Assembly (NCBI GenBank): GCA_964448855.1 | Contig: CAYUXI010000006.1 | Span: 34,655 to 98,654 of the forward strand | Origin: QAMX01 sp964448855 | GTDB lineage: Bacteria; Bacillota; Clostridia; Oscillospirales; QAMX01 | Length of the DNA stretch: 64,000 nucleotides | Direction: 5' to 3' | Shown: positions 33,951 to 44,116 of the stretch, one piece after another | How the letters are laid out: every line of letters begins with the position of its first letter | Numbering within the stretch: position 1 is the stretch's first letter | The notes under the pieces: model-generated | What the model saw: the letters and a program-made list of their open reading frames with translations, nothing else | Databases searched by the model: none | Told to the model about the DNA's origin: nothing | Translations under genes and position numbers: made by a program

Positions 33951-36898
33951 TACTGCGCACCTCCCGTTACATAGTAGCCTCTGGCTTCAACGGTAACGCC
34001 GAGATCTTTGCAGACATACTCTTCGGTATTGTAGTTCACAACGACCTGCTTGCCGCTTTCATATGTCGTGCGATAGACGTTATCAGCCAGGCGTTCATGG
34101 TTGACGATGAAGTCTGTCTGAACATCACCAATGGCTTCGTTCACCGCTTTGTAGATTTGCTGAGTCTCAGACATCCAGTGCTCATAGTTGAGAGAATAGA
34201 GATCCAGATAATAGGTATTCTGGAAGACGTCATCCTCTTCATACATGAAGCGACCATACGTAGTTGCGCCGTATTCGAGGCACTTCAGGATGGTGTACTG
34301 AACGTCCTGCGTCAGGTTGAACGGTTCGCCCGCGTATTCGACCAAGCCGTGCAGAACAATCTGTACGAACGGGATCTCATAGGACTCGACGACAAACTTG
34401 CTGGAGGTCATCGGGATATTCAGAACGGTGGAGACGTAGGGCAGTGTATAGGCCATACCCTTTTCAACGATGATATCGTATCCGTCGTCACGGTACTGTC
34501 TGAGCTGATCAGCAATCACACGGGCGGTCTGACCGCGGTCGATCAGGCACTCTTCGTTGTAATCGGAGAACAGCTTGCTGCCGAGGGAGCCGAGAGAAAC
34601 GTTCTTGTTGCCGTAGGCATCCATCTTTTTCTGGAGGGAGTCGAACAGTTCCTCATACAGGCGCGGAGAAACGACCCAACGCGGGTGGTAGTATCTCGAG
34701 TCCTCATTGTTGTCCTTCAAACCGGTTGCGATATTGAAGTCATAGATGATGGACTGCGTTTTACCCAGTGTCATGACGGTATCGTCTGTTCCGGAGAAGC
34801 CGTCGAAAATCTTATCCTGATAGACGTGCGTCACGTCGATATCCGGATAGACGCCGACACCAAGTTCATCCATGGCGGCGAGGAAGTCTTTGTAGCCTTT
34901 TTTGCCGCCGAGGTTGGATTCGACCTTGAACTTATTGGCATAGGTCTGTTTGAGACCGCCGTTCACCATGCCGAGGTAGCGCACATTCAGATCTTCGACG
35001 CCGTTGTCCTTCAGGGCGTTGACGATGATTTCGGCCTGATCGAAGGTCGTCAGCGGGAACTTCTTGTTCACCGGGAAGCCGACAAAGCTGACCTTCTTAT
35101 CGATGATGCCATAGATGTCGGCGTAGAACGTCATGTTCTTGCTGACATCGGTGCGCTTGGTCATGTCGTACGTATTCATCATGTATGTGCGGTAGTATTC
35201 CGCCATACCGACGTAGTTGGCCTTGTCACCGGAGAGGAACGCATAACGAACCGACAGATTCGATGCCGGCAGGCGGCAATAATTGCTGACGATTTCCTTG
35301 AGAACCTTTTCCTTGGTAACTTTGCCGGTCTTCTTGTCTTCTTTCCGAACCGTCGTGAGCTTTTCTTCTTCGACTTCTACCTTCGGGAACATGGCAATTC
35401 CGCTGGAGCTGCCGGAGGAGTAGTAAATCTCGTCCGTGGTGGTCGGGAAGAAGGAGACAAATGCCGTGTTGTACTTGGTAAAGCTATCCGCGATATAGGC
35501 CGTAATATTGGCAAATTCGTAGCCTTCTTCAATGATGCAGAAGTAGGCGTTATCGTCCTGCTTCTGGCCGAAGACCGGCAGAATTGTGTATTCATAATAC
35601 GGGATGTCGCGAATGTTGGTGGATTCCATGCTCAGCGCTTCGTCCTTCTGACGGTTCATGACTGCGACCTGATAGCCGGTCATGCGCTGGTCGGGGTTGT
35701 TGATTTCGATCAATGCGCCGCTGCCGTCCGGGACAAAAGTATAGCCTGCAACGGTATCGTCTGCACCGCCGAAGCCCGGCAGGAAGTCCAGACGAGTGAT
35801 GGCCACTTCCGGCGCATATTCGATTTCATCCGTCAGAATGGTGGCGCGGAAGGTATTGCCTTCGATCACGTATTCGACCGGGATGTTGAAGCTCAGACCG
35901 TTGGCTTCCTTTTCGAAGCCGGTTTCTTCGTTATCGTAGTCCAGGTCGTCGCGTGTGTACGAGGCTGTCTGCCAGTAGCTGAGCAGCAGCTTTTTGTTTC
36001 TTGTTGTGTTGGTGGCGTCGGAATAGAGGCGGTAGAGGCCGTCTTCTTCCAGAATCGGATAGTCCTCAATCAGGGTCTTCAGGGCTTTTTCCAGTTCCTT
36101 CCGTTTGGAAGCCTTTTCTGCTTCTGTCTTCTGACGCTTCACCTGACGTTCGATGTCCTGCTTTTCGCCTTCGATGGTGACCAGCTCATACTTGGAAAGG
36201 ATGTTTTTCTTCATCTTTTCCGTCGCTGCTTCATCGAACTTGCCATCCTCATCGAGGACGGTGACGCGCTCGAGCAGTTCTTCCATACGCGTTTGGGTGA
36301 GCATTTCCGGATAGAGCGAAGCATCTTCATCGCCGAAGCCATAGGTCACACGATAGCCGACAACCTTCCGACCGGCCGGAACCTTATTGGGAACCGGAGA
36401 ATCGGCGGTATCGTCTACGTAGTAATCCATGAGCTGGTCATTGTCGAGAATCATCTCAATTTTCAGCTGGTTTTTCTCGATGGATTCTTCGATGCTGGTG
36501 AATTTACCAGTCGTTGCCGCAGAGGAAACATACCCGACGTCGGCCAGACTGTCAGAGTTGCCGTTTTTATCGTAGGTATATTGGAGGATGATCTGGGAAC
36601 TCAGTTCCTTTCTCTTATCCTCTGTCAGGCTGGCTTTATCGCCGCTGGTAAAGATGGGGTTGGATTCCCAGACCTTACCGGTGCGGGAGTCCTTGACCAA
36701 AATGTTCAGGCTTTCGCTCTGAACGTGCTCCAGGGAAATGGAAAGTGCAGAGTTGCCATCTGCGCCCTCAATATAGGGATCCGCATAGCCCGGAGCAACA
36801 AACTGCTCGTCCTTGGGGGTAATTGCCATACTGCTCAGGGGCAGAATCATGGCAAGCACGAGGATATAGCAGATTACCGCATATTTTCTTAATTTCAT
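33950..36898 (-). CDS. DUF5696 domain-containing exported protein
   Basis: This 982-aa protein has an N-terminal signal peptide (about 1-25) and then a large extracellular body. A beta-rich N-terminal region, a Lys/Glu-rich helical insert (about 220-275), and an alpha/beta barrel-like half with LNVRYLGMVNGGLKQTY, VYPDIDVTHVYQD and YDIIVEKGMAYTLPY follow. It resembles proteins annotated DUF5696, commonly encoded with CUT1 permeases and Yip1/NHL proteins. The barrel-like part suggests a glycoside-hydrolase-related fold, but no catalytic pair can be assigned. Confidence 0.8.
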   Translation of the reverse strand: MKLRKYAVICYILVLAMILPLSSMAITPKDEQFVAPGYADPYIEGADGNSALSISLEHVQSESLNILVKDSRTGKVWESNPIFTSGDKASLTEDKRKELSSQIILQYTYDKNGNSDSLADVGYVSSAATTGKFTSIEESIEKNQLKIEMILDNDQLMDYYVDDTADSPVPNKVPAGRKVVGYRVTYGFGDEDASLYPEMLTQTRMEELLERVTVLDEDGKFDEAATEKMKKNILSKYELVTIEGEKQDIERQVKRQKTEAEKASKRKELEKALKTLIEDYPILEEDGLYRLYSDATNTTRNKKLLLSYWQTASYTRDDLDYDNEETGFEKEANGLSFNIPVEYVIEGNTFRATILTDEIEYAPEVAITRLDFLPGFGGADDTVAGYTFVPDGSGALIEINNPDQRMTGYQVAVMNRQKDEALSMESTNIRDIPYYEYTILPVFGQKQDDNAYFCIIEEGYEFANITAYIADSFTKYNTAFVSFFPTTTDEIYYSSGSSSGIAMFPKVEVEEEKLTTVRKEDKKTGKVTKEKVLKEIVSNYCRLPASNLSVRYAFLSGDKANYVGMAEYYRTYMMNTYDMTKRTDVSKNMTFYADIYGIIDKKVSFVGFPVNKKFPLTTFDQAEIIVNALKDNGVEDLNVRYLGMVNGGLKQTYANKFKVESNLGGKKGYKDFLAAMDELGVGVYPDIDVTHVYQDKIFDGFSGTDDTVMTLGKTQSIIYDFNIATGLKDNNEDSRYYHPRWVVSPRLYEELFDSLQKKMDAYGNKNVSLGSLGSKLFSDYNEECLIDRGQTARVIADQLRQYRDDGYDIIVEKGMAYTLPYVSTVLNIPMTSSKFVVESYEIPFVQIVLHGLVEYAGEPFNLTQDVQYTILKCLEYGATTYGRFMYEEDDVFQNTYYLDLYSLNYEHWMSETQQIYKAVNEAIGDVQTDFIVNHERLADNVYRTTYESGKQVVVNYNTEEYVCKDLGVTVEARGYYVTGGAQ

Positions 36899-36913
36899 CC
36901 AAGCACCTCCCCT

Positions 36914-37546
36914 TTAGAAGTATCTGAGCGAAAGTTCCCAGTAGATTTCGACAACAAAGCTGATCAACTGAGAAATCAGGTTGAAGAACAACAATCCGAG
37001 GAAGACGATGACGGCCATACCGACAACGATCAACACGGCTGTCAACAGCGTCTTGCCCAGGGAATACTGGTGAACAACCATCAGACCGGAAAGCATCAGG
37101 AAGCCCGACCAGAGAACCGAAATACCATCAATGATATTGTAGAACGCTTCATAGTCCAGCGGCATGACGTTGCTGAGGAATGTCAGCGGGATGCCGATCA
37201 CGAACAGCGGAGCCATTGCATAGGCGCTGACCATGACGATGTCCTTGAAGCTGCCTTCGCCATCCATGAGGGTGGTCAGGCACCAGTTGGAAACACACCA
37301 CAGGAGGAATGTACCGACGACGGACGTGAAGTGGCTGAACACGTTGAGGCTGACGCCGTCATAGTAGGGGTTATACAGGAATCCCGTGAACTGTGTACCA
37401 AGGATTGAATTGATGACAAGCATCGCAATCAGTACGATGGCTGCCTTCATGCTGCCACGATGTTCATGCTTCAAATCCCAGAAACCGTCAAAAGGATGGA
37501 ACATGACATGGGACGTATAGCGCAACTGTTTCCAAAGCTCTGCCAT
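36914..37546 (-). CDS. Yip1 family membrane protein
   Basis: This 210-aa protein has a short cytoplasmic N-terminus (RYTSHVMFHPFDGFWDLKHE, the Yip1 entry motif) and five hydrophobic helices. Yip1-domain proteins in bacteria have no settled function. It sits 3 bp from the NHL/TPR gene and 15 bp before the DUF5696 gene, so it belongs to the sugar-transport operon. Confidence 0.82.
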   Translation of the reverse strand: MAELWKQLRYTSHVMFHPFDGFWDLKHEHRGSMKAAIVLIAMLVINSILGTQFTGFLYNPYYDGVSLNVFSHFTSVVGTFLLWCVSNWCLTTLMDGEGSFKDIVMVSAYAMAPLFVIGIPLTFLSNVMPLDYEAFYNIIDGISVLWSGFLMLSGLMVVHQYSLGKTLLTAVLIVVGMAVIVFLGLLFFNLISQLISFVVEIYWELSLRYF

Positions 37547-37549
37547 CTT

Positions 37550-39124
37550 TTACACCACCTTTTTTACGCCTTCACGGAGGAACCGTCTGAATCTCTTGAC
37601 CAGCTTCCAGATCTTGGCGATCAGGAACCAGAGAATCAGAATCAGGAAAATGTAGGTGAATTTATCACTGATGATTTGCCCGATATACTGTTCCAGTGCC
37701 TTGGAGTAATATTCTTTGTTCTTGGAAATCCGGAAATACTCCATTGCTCTCTTATATTCACCGGCACGCAGCAGCGACTTACCGGCACCGCTGTACGCCT
37801 GGGTCATATTGGAGTTCATTTCAAGCACGCGGCTCCACAGCTCTTCCGACTTCTCGTATTCGCCGTCCTGATAGGATTCAACAGCGGCCAGGATGGTCGT
37901 ACCGTAGTCAGTCGGCTTGAAGAAGGAAATGGAGGCGGTACGCTTATCGAGAATAGCGATCTGGTTTTCCTTGAAGTAGGAAACTGCGACCGGCTTCTGG
38001 AAGGTGCCGTCCTGCGTGCCGGAGCCACCGAAGACAAAGAGGAGGTTGCCTTCATTGTCGTAGGTGAAGACCTTGCAGCGCATATCGTCGATGATGGTGT
38101 AGACGTCATAGTCGTTGATACAGACATCAACGAACGAGGACATACCAGCCAGAACCGCTTCCACCGCGCTGGGGTCGTAGATCGAGATATCACCGACCGG
38201 CGGGAAGTAGCCGTGGCGAACCAGAATATCCGTACCATCGGCAGCGAGCTTTTTGACAACGGCGTTGTCCTTACGGACGTCGTCATCAATTTCCGTGAAG
38301 AACGTCTTATAGATCTTCGCACGCGAAATCGCGTTCAGCGTTACATAGGTAAAGCCACGGGAGTCCTGCGCAATGTTGGAATATTCGGTCGGAACGAACT
38401 TGTAGCTCTTGTCGAGCTGTTCCTGCGTGGAAAGCATACGCCAGATTTTTTCAGTCAGCGTGTAGGAGACGTCCGGCGCGCCGAAGAAGGAGTCAAAAGC
38501 GCCGTCCTTCGTCAGCTTGATGATACCGCGGTTGATGGTTCGACCGAGAACAAAGATGCGTTCTGCACGGTCAACGATGAACTTGGTCGGATAATACGGG
38601 GTATCGGCTGCGATGATGTCAATCGACGGTTTGCCGTACATCTTATCGACTTCAGCCGGTGCATCCACATCGACTTCGCCGTGGAGCTGTTCTTTCAGAT
38701 CGATTCTGAAAATCCGGCTGTTTTCCGTATCGGCGACGTAGAGGAGTTTGCTGTCGAAGTATTCATAGATGTAGAGAGCCGTCGGGGCTTTCATCGTAAT
38801 CTGTTCGCCTTTGTAAGAGATATCGGAAATCACGCGGACAAGCTCCATATCTCCGTTAAAGACGACGATCCGTTTATTGCCGGAATCCAGCAGATAGATG
38901 AAGTTCTCTGCATCGACCACGAAGTCTTCCGGTTCCGAGAATTTACCGATACCGTAGCTGACGCCGTCGATATCGCCAGTGAAGGTATACGGGTTCGGAG
39001 ATGCGACCGGGAGTGCGTTCGTGTTATACGTATAGGATCTGGATGGCGGTGCGGCCAAGACCGACACTGCCTGTGCCGTGAAAAGCAGCAGCAGCAGGAT
39101 CGCTGCAACAATTCTTTTCCGCAT
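37550..39124 (-). CDS. NHL-repeat/TPR membrane-anchored protein
   Basis: This 524-aa protein has a signal peptide (residues 1-24). NHL-type beta-propeller repeats follow (FSEPEDFVVDAENFIYLLDS, KMYG..., RGFTYVTLNAI; about 60-390), then TPR-like helices (EELWSRVLEMNSNMTQAYSG, about 430-480). A C-terminal transmembrane helix (FTYIFLILILWFLIAKIW) and a basic tail end the protein. It is probably anchored with the propeller outside. A sensing or glycan-binding role within the transporter locus is inference. Confidence 0.8.
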   Translation of the reverse strand: MRKRIVAAILLLLLFTAQAVSVLAAPPSRSYTYNTNALPVASPNPYTFTGDIDGVSYGIGKFSEPEDFVVDAENFIYLLDSGNKRIVVFNGDMELVRVISDISYKGEQITMKAPTALYIYEYFDSKLLYVADTENSRIFRIDLKEQLHGEVDVDAPAEVDKMYGKPSIDIIAADTPYYPTKFIVDRAERIFVLGRTINRGIIKLTKDGAFDSFFGAPDVSYTLTEKIWRMLSTQEQLDKSYKFVPTEYSNIAQDSRGFTYVTLNAISRAKIYKTFFTEIDDDVRKDNAVVKKLAADGTDILVRHGYFPPVGDISIYDPSAVEAVLAGMSSFVDVCINDYDVYTIIDDMRCKVFTYDNEGNLLFVFGGSGTQDGTFQKPVAVSYFKENQIAILDKRTASISFFKPTDYGTTILAAVESYQDGEYEKSEELWSRVLEMNSNMTQAYSGAGKSLLRAGEYKRAMEYFRISKNKEYYSKALEQYIGQIISDKFTYIFLILILWFLIAKIWKLVKRFRRFLREGVKKVV

Positions 39125-39141
39125 TCGGACTCGACCTCCTT

Positions 39142-40038
39142 TTATTCTTTAATACCAGACTTCTGCATGGTTTCAAGGATGTTGCTCTGCGAAATGATGA
39201 ACACGATGATCGGAACGAGCATCATGACGACGACACCGGCCGAGGCTGCGCCTGCGCGGGCATAACCGCCGCTTGTAATCTGGCTGATTGCGTACGGCAT
39301 GGTTTTCAGCGGTTCGCTGTAGATGTACATTCCGTTGTTGGTATTCCAGAGGGACTGCACCGAGAAGATCATCAGGGTCAGCCAGCCGGACTTGACGTTC
39401 GGCATGACGATTTTCCAGAAGATGGTGCCTTCCTTGGCGCCGTCGATTTTCGCGGCATCGAAGAGTGCGTCATGCAGGTCCGCCATGAAGTTCTGCATCA
39501 GGTACAGACCGAGCTGTGAACCGAATGCCGGAACGATGACAGACAGGTAGGTATCGATCCAGCCCAGCTTTGCCATGATGATGTAGGACGGAATGGTCAA
39601 AACCGTGCTGTTGAACATCAGGGCGAAGCGAACCATTTTCGAGAAGGCCACGCTGCCGGGGAATTTGTATTTTGCCAGCGGGTATGCGGCCATGGATGCG
39701 AGAATGATATGGCCGAACGTACCGACGACGGTGATCATGACGGTGTTGAAAATGTAGCGGCTGAACGGAACCCAGGAGCTGGACATCAGGCGGAAGAGCT
39801 CCGCGTAGTTATCCATGGTTGGAACCGAAACGTACATTCTCGGCGGGAAAATGTACAGTTCGTTCAGCGGCTTCAACGACTGAATGATGGCGTAGTACAG
39901 TGGGATTGCCATAATCACGGCAAAAACGCACAGAAGGATGATAATCCCAAGGTCGCCGGAGAGCGACCGGTTGACACGGTTACCCGCTTTGGATTTAAAG
40001 AAGTGGAAGCGCTTCTTTGGCTTTTCCAGTCTTTCCAT
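39142..40038 (-). CDS. Carbohydrate ABC transporter permease (CUT1, UgpE/MalG type), first pair
   Basis: This 298-aa protein has six predicted helices and the EAA loop LFDAAKIDGAKEGTIFWKI. It partners with the UgpA-type permease 2 bp upstream. No ATPase is encoded in the operon. Confidence 0.9.
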   Translation of the reverse strand: MERLEKPKKRFHFFKSKAGNRVNRSLSGDLGIIILLCVFAVIMAIPLYYAIIQSLKPLNELYIFPPRMYVSVPTMDNYAELFRLMSSSWVPFSRYIFNTVMITVVGTFGHIILASMAAYPLAKYKFPGSVAFSKMVRFALMFNSTVLTIPSYIIMAKLGWIDTYLSVIVPAFGSQLGLYLMQNFMADLHDALFDAAKIDGAKEGTIFWKIVMPNVKSGWLTLMIFSVQSLWNTNNGMYIYSEPLKTMPYAISQITSGGYARAGAASAGVVVMMLVPIIVFIISQSNILETMQKSGIKE

Positions 40039-40040
40039 AA

Positions 40041-41006
40041 TCAGGACCCTACCTTTCTGAGCAGCTTCTGAACAAGCTGGTTGCAGGCGACCATCAGGAC
40101 AAACAGCAGTGTTGCGATGGCCGATGCATAGCCCATTTCAAATCGTGTATTCCCGTAGTCCTCCAGATGGTGGACGATGGTGTGCGCCGAATAGTTCGGG
40201 CTCGGGAAGCCGACCAGGTTGGTAATGACTGAACCCATACCAAAAGAGCCGGTGATGGTCATAACGGCGGCGAACATCAGGTGATCCTTCATGGACGGCA
40301 GGGTGATGAACCACAGCTCCTGCCAACGGTTGCGGATGCCGTCGATGGCGCCCGCCTCGTACAGTTCGCGGTCAACGCCCTGGAAGCCGGCGATCAGGGA
40401 CAGGAAGCCGGTACCGAGCGACAGCCACAGGATAACCACAATGATACAGCCGGGGATCGTATCTTCGTCTTTCAGCCATGTAATCGCTTCGTTGATGAAG
40501 CCCCAGTTCATCAACCGGGAGTTCAGGAAGCCGTATTCATCGGATGAGAAGATGAAGGAGAAGATGACGTAGCTGTTACCGGAAATGGCCGGTGCGTAGA
40601 AGAGCAGCGTCATGACGGAACGAACCTTCGGCGGCAGCTCATTGACGAGCCAGGCGAAGCCCAGGCACATCATGTAGCCGATCGGGCCGGTGATGACCGA
40701 AAAGACCAGTGTGTTTTTGACGGCGGTCAGGAACAGGTCATCGACCATGAAGAGCTGATAGTAGTTGTCGATGAATATGAAGCGCGGAGACTGGATCATA
40801 TTGAACGACGTGAAGCTGAGGGCGACCGACACGATAACCGGGATGACCGTGAAGACCGTGAAGATCAGTGCGTACGGAAGGAGGAAGAGGTAATATGTAC
40901 GAGCCTTCTTCATCTCCCCGAACTTAAACCGGAAATACTTGCAAATATTCTGCCATGCGCTGTTCCGCGTTGGCACAACATCAGCCGTCTTATTGATTTC
41001 AGCCAA
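40041..41006 (-). CDS. Sugar ABC transporter permease (CUT1, UgpA/MalF type), first pair
   Basis: This 321-aa protein has six predicted helices and the EAA loop LYEAGAIDGIRNRWQELWF. It is encoded 14 bp after the giant solute-binding protein gene, the usual order SBP-permease-permease. Confidence 0.9.
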   Translation of the reverse strand: MAEINKTADVVPTRNSAWQNICKYFRFKFGEMKKARTYYLFLLPYALIFTVFTVIPVIVSVALSFTSFNMIQSPRFIFIDNYYQLFMVDDLFLTAVKNTLVFSVITGPIGYMMCLGFAWLVNELPPKVRSVMTLLFYAPAISGNSYVIFSFIFSSDEYGFLNSRLMNWGFINEAITWLKDEDTIPGCIIVVILWLSLGTGFLSLIAGFQGVDRELYEAGAIDGIRNRWQELWFITLPSMKDHLMFAAVMTITGSFGMGSVITNLVGFPSPNYSAHTIVHHLEDYGNTRFEMGYASAIATLLFVLMVACNQLVQKLLRKVGS

Positions 41007-41020
41007 GGACTCGTCCTCCT

Positions 41021-44000
41021 TTAATCAGTAATCTCAGTAATTTCGTCGGCTGTAATGATGCCCATTTCCGAGCGTTTCTTGGTCAGCTCAGAATTGATGT
41101 CGTCAATATAGTCGAGCAGGGTTTCTCTCGGATCCGTCTGATCCGCATAGGTACGGTTAAAGGCATTGTCGATGTGCCGTGTGGTGTAGTATCCACCCGG
41201 AACCTCCGGAATACCCTTTGCCCAGGAGCGCTGGGTCATGAGCAGCTTATACTCGTCGGTTGTCCAGGCCTGGCTGTACATCACGTTGATGTTGGCCGAC
41301 GGGATACGGGCAGCTTCACCCATGGTTGCTTCGACTTCGAGGCAGTAACGAGTCTGCGCGGAGTCGGACGTCCACCATTTCAGGAATTCCCAGGCGTCTT
41401 CCGGATTCTTCGACTTCTTCAGGATGATGGAGCCGTTGCCGCTGGAGGCGACGGAGTGGTCGACGTAGGTGTTGCCATCCTCATCGATGCGTTCCGTACC
41501 CGGAATCAGAGCGAAGCTCCACAGGCCGCGGATTTCCGGAGCCGTGACGCTCAGTGCGTTGACCGTTGTGAAGTCGGCGATACCGATCGGCACCTCGCCG
41601 TTTCTGAAGCGGTTCTGGAAGTCGATGGTGACTTCGAGCTTATAGCTTCTGTAGAGATCCACATAGGAGATGAACGAATCGATGGCCGTGGTGGAATCGA
41701 GGTTGGTGGCGTAGCCGAGCGTATCGCCTTCACCGCGGTAGACACTGCCGCCGTTCTGATACAGGAGCGTATAGTAGTTCGTTGTGACGGCCGAGAAGCC
41801 GAAGTTCATGTTGTTGTTCTGAAGCTCCGGAATGATGTCGTAGACATCTGCCCACGTTTCCGGAACATCCAGACCGAGCTCTTCCATAATATCGGTTCTG
41901 TAGAACATGACCTGATAGGTCTGTGTTTCAGGCAGTGCATAGACGCCGTCCAGATACTGGAACTGAACCAGCGAGCTGGCAAAGAAGCGTTGCGAGACTT
42001 CTTCATAGTCATCGAACTCTGCCAGGTCAACAACGGCGCCACGCATGGCGTACTGAACCGGTGTGGTACCCGAAACTTGAAGGGCAACGTCCGGGCCTTT
42101 TCCGGCCAGCGTTGCAGGCAGCAGGGCGTTCAGGTCGATCAGCTGCAGGTTGACCGCGATATCCGGATGCTGAACCGAGAAATCGTCTTCGATCATCTGC
42201 TTCAGGATCTGTGCCTGTTCACGGCCACCGCCGACGACCTGACCGGCCGCGCTGGTCGGGGCAAACCAGACCGTAACCGCGTCATCTGCGGAGACTTCCG
42301 CGCCGACGGAGGTATAGTCGGTTGTGAACGAGGAGATAAAGAGCCGCAGCTCATGTCCGATGCTGGCAAAGAAGCCGGCATTGGCCTTCGGGAGCTTGAC
42401 ATCCGGCGAGGTGACCAGGAAGTAGTCCAGCTCCAGCGGCTGGCTGTTCAGCTCGAGAATCCAGTTCGAGATGGCGGAGATATCGCTCTTGAACTGGCTG
42501 AAGTTTTTCGCGATGGTAATGTCTCTCTCAGACATGGTTCTCAGACGCTTGGCTGTCCGTTCCAGAATGGCCATGTTGGAGTTGCGTTCGCCGGTGACTT
42601 CGAGCATATCGTTCATGATGTCCATCAGAACGTCTGCCTGCACGGCCATCGTTTCCAGTTCGTCCGGCATGACCTTTCTGAAGTCGTAGTCGCGTTCCTT
42701 ATCCGGAGAGGCGCCGATCAGCATCAGGAGGCGGCGGTAAACCGTCATCAGCTCGGTGACCGAGTCATCGAGACGGCGAGCCAGCTCTTCGATGCTACCC
42801 AGCGTGACCTTGAGGGTCATGGTGTATTCACGGCCTGCTTCAAAATAGAAGAGGAAGGGTTCGCCGACTTCGGCATCGCCCAGCGTGTACATCGTGAAGT
42901 CTGCGTCGTAGAAGAATTCACAGTTTTCCGCTTCTGCGAAGGGGATTTCCCCGTCGATCATGAGGCAGCGGCCGGAGGACATACTTTTGTTCACGTTCTG
43001 GCGGCCACGTGCGCTGATCCGGTACAGTCCGGTTTCCGGAACGGTGATCGTCCAGGAAATCCACTGTCCTGCCGTTGCCCAGCGGTCACCACCGATGACG
43101 TTGACCTGAGTATGGTCATAGGTGAACTTGCCGTTCACACCGGTCGTGCTGACAGAGGCGCGGCTGTGATACGGATAAATAGAAGAAGCGCTCTTCTGGT
43201 TCGTAGCTTCCGCTTCGATCTTCACAGTCTGGCCACTTGTTTCCTTGTAGCCCTTGGCTTCGTATTCGGCTTTAACTTCCGCGTAGGTCGGGAGCTCATC
43301 TGCCACGCCGAGGCCGATTTCCGCAAGGAGCATCGGTTCCCTCACGGAGAGCAGACGGATCTCGTGCTCGCCGGCTTCCAGATAGAAGCGGAAGGAATCG
43401 AAGTAGTAGCCGCGGTCGTCGTTCAGGTATTTGACGGTCCATTCCGGCGATTCTTCCGTGTTGGGGCGAATCTCGTTGCCGGCGGTATCAAAAACCGTAC
43501 CCACGGATTCCGTATCCCGGAAGATTCGGCTGAAAGCGAGGTAGGTCGCTTCCTGGAAGGGGTACTCGCCATCGATCATGATTTCACGTTCGATGTCGGA
43601 GTTTTTGCCTTCGATCGGAAAATACTTGAAGTAGATTTCATACAGAGCCGATTCCGGAACGGTCACTTTATAGTCGATGTAGGCTTTCGGATAATCGACC
43701 AGTTCCTGGTTTTCGGCATTTCCGGTTTCCGCGCTCTCCGCATCTTCCTGTTCTGCGGATTTCTCTTTCATGAGCACAGCGTTCTGCACACCTTCATACA
43801 TTTCAAAAACGGAGATGTTTGTATTGGTGTCGGTGTAGTCCGCCGCCGGGATGATAATATCCGCGCCCTGATACAGGGGTTTGTCGGCGTGCTTCGCCTT
43901 ATATGCGCTGTAGGAGCCTTCTTTGAAGTTGCTTGAGGTTGCAGTTTTATCGACTGCTGCAATTTCCCCAGTCTCATCTGCATAGGACGCCAGTGCGCCC

Positions 44001-44116
44001 GTCATGACAGACATCAGCATGACCGCAGCGAGCAGCACTTCTACGCTTCGTTTGAGAGATCTGCCCGCTTTTGCGAAGTGGTTCCGGCTTCCGCCGTTTC
44101 TGGTCAACCTTCGCAT
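41021..44116 (-). CDS. Very large extracellular solute-binding protein with N-terminal carbohydrate-binding-like domains
   Basis: This 1031-aa protein is about twice the length of usual CUT1 binding proteins. An N-terminal export signal with a basic stretch and hydrophobic core is at about 22-45, with no clear lipobox. Two beta-sandwich regions follow (about 100-270 and 290-430) that resemble carbohydrate-binding modules (YIDYKVTVPESALYEIYFKY; GQWISWTITVPETGLYRIS). A helical linker at about 440-590 precedes an SBP fold from about 610 to 1010 (LPATLAGKGPDVALQVSGT, ADFTTVNALSV, AWEFLKWW). It probably captures an oligo- or polysaccharide for the permeases. First gene of the operon. Confidence 0.87.
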   Translation of the reverse strand: MRRLTRNGGSRNHFAKAGRSLKRSVEVLLAAVMLMSVMTGALASYADETGEIAAVDKTATSSNFKEGSYSAYKAKHADKPLYQGADIIIPAADYTDTNTNISVFEMYEGVQNAVLMKEKSAEQEDAESAETGNAENQELVDYPKAYIDYKVTVPESALYEIYFKYFPIEGKNSDIEREIMIDGEYPFQEATYLAFSRIFRDTESVGTVFDTAGNEIRPNTEESPEWTVKYLNDDRGYYFDSFRFYLEAGEHEIRLLSVREPMLLAEIGLGVADELPTYAEVKAEYEAKGYKETSGQTVKIEAEATNQKSASSIYPYHSRASVSTTGVNGKFTYDHTQVNVIGGDRWATAGQWISWTITVPETGLYRISARGRQNVNKSMSSGRCLMIDGEIPFAEAENCEFFYDADFTMYTLGDAEVGEPFLFYFEAGREYTMTLKVTLGSIEELARRLDDSVTELMTVYRRLLMLIGASPDKERDYDFRKVMPDELETMAVQADVLMDIMNDMLEVTGERNSNMAILERTAKRLRTMSERDITIAKNFSQFKSDISAISNWILELNSQPLELDYFLVTSPDVKLPKANAGFFASIGHELRLFISSFTTDYTSVGAEVSADDAVTVWFAPTSAAGQVVGGGREQAQILKQMIEDDFSVQHPDIAVNLQLIDLNALLPATLAGKGPDVALQVSGTTPVQYAMRGAVVDLAEFDDYEEVSQRFFASSLVQFQYLDGVYALPETQTYQVMFYRTDIMEELGLDVPETWADVYDIIPELQNNNMNFGFSAVTTNYYTLLYQNGGSVYRGEGDTLGYATNLDSTTAIDSFISYVDLYRSYKLEVTIDFQNRFRNGEVPIGIADFTTVNALSVTAPEIRGLWSFALIPGTERIDEDGNTYVDHSVASSGNGSIILKKSKNPEDAWEFLKWWTSDSAQTRYCLEVEATMGEAARIPSANINVMYSQAWTTDEYKLLMTQRSWAKGIPEVPGGYYTTRHIDNAFNRTYADQTDPRETLLDYIDDINSELTKKRSEMGIITADEITEITD

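Noticed and set aside
34097..36892. Very long open frame on the plus strand opposite the DUF5696 gene
   Set aside because: It is the antisense of a clear exported protein with ribosome site and operon spacing. GC-rich third positions keep the opposite frame open, and its translation shows no domain.
41174..43936. Long plus-strand open frame opposite the solute-binding protein gene
   Set aside because: Same antisense artefact; the minus strand has the recognisable SBP and operon.
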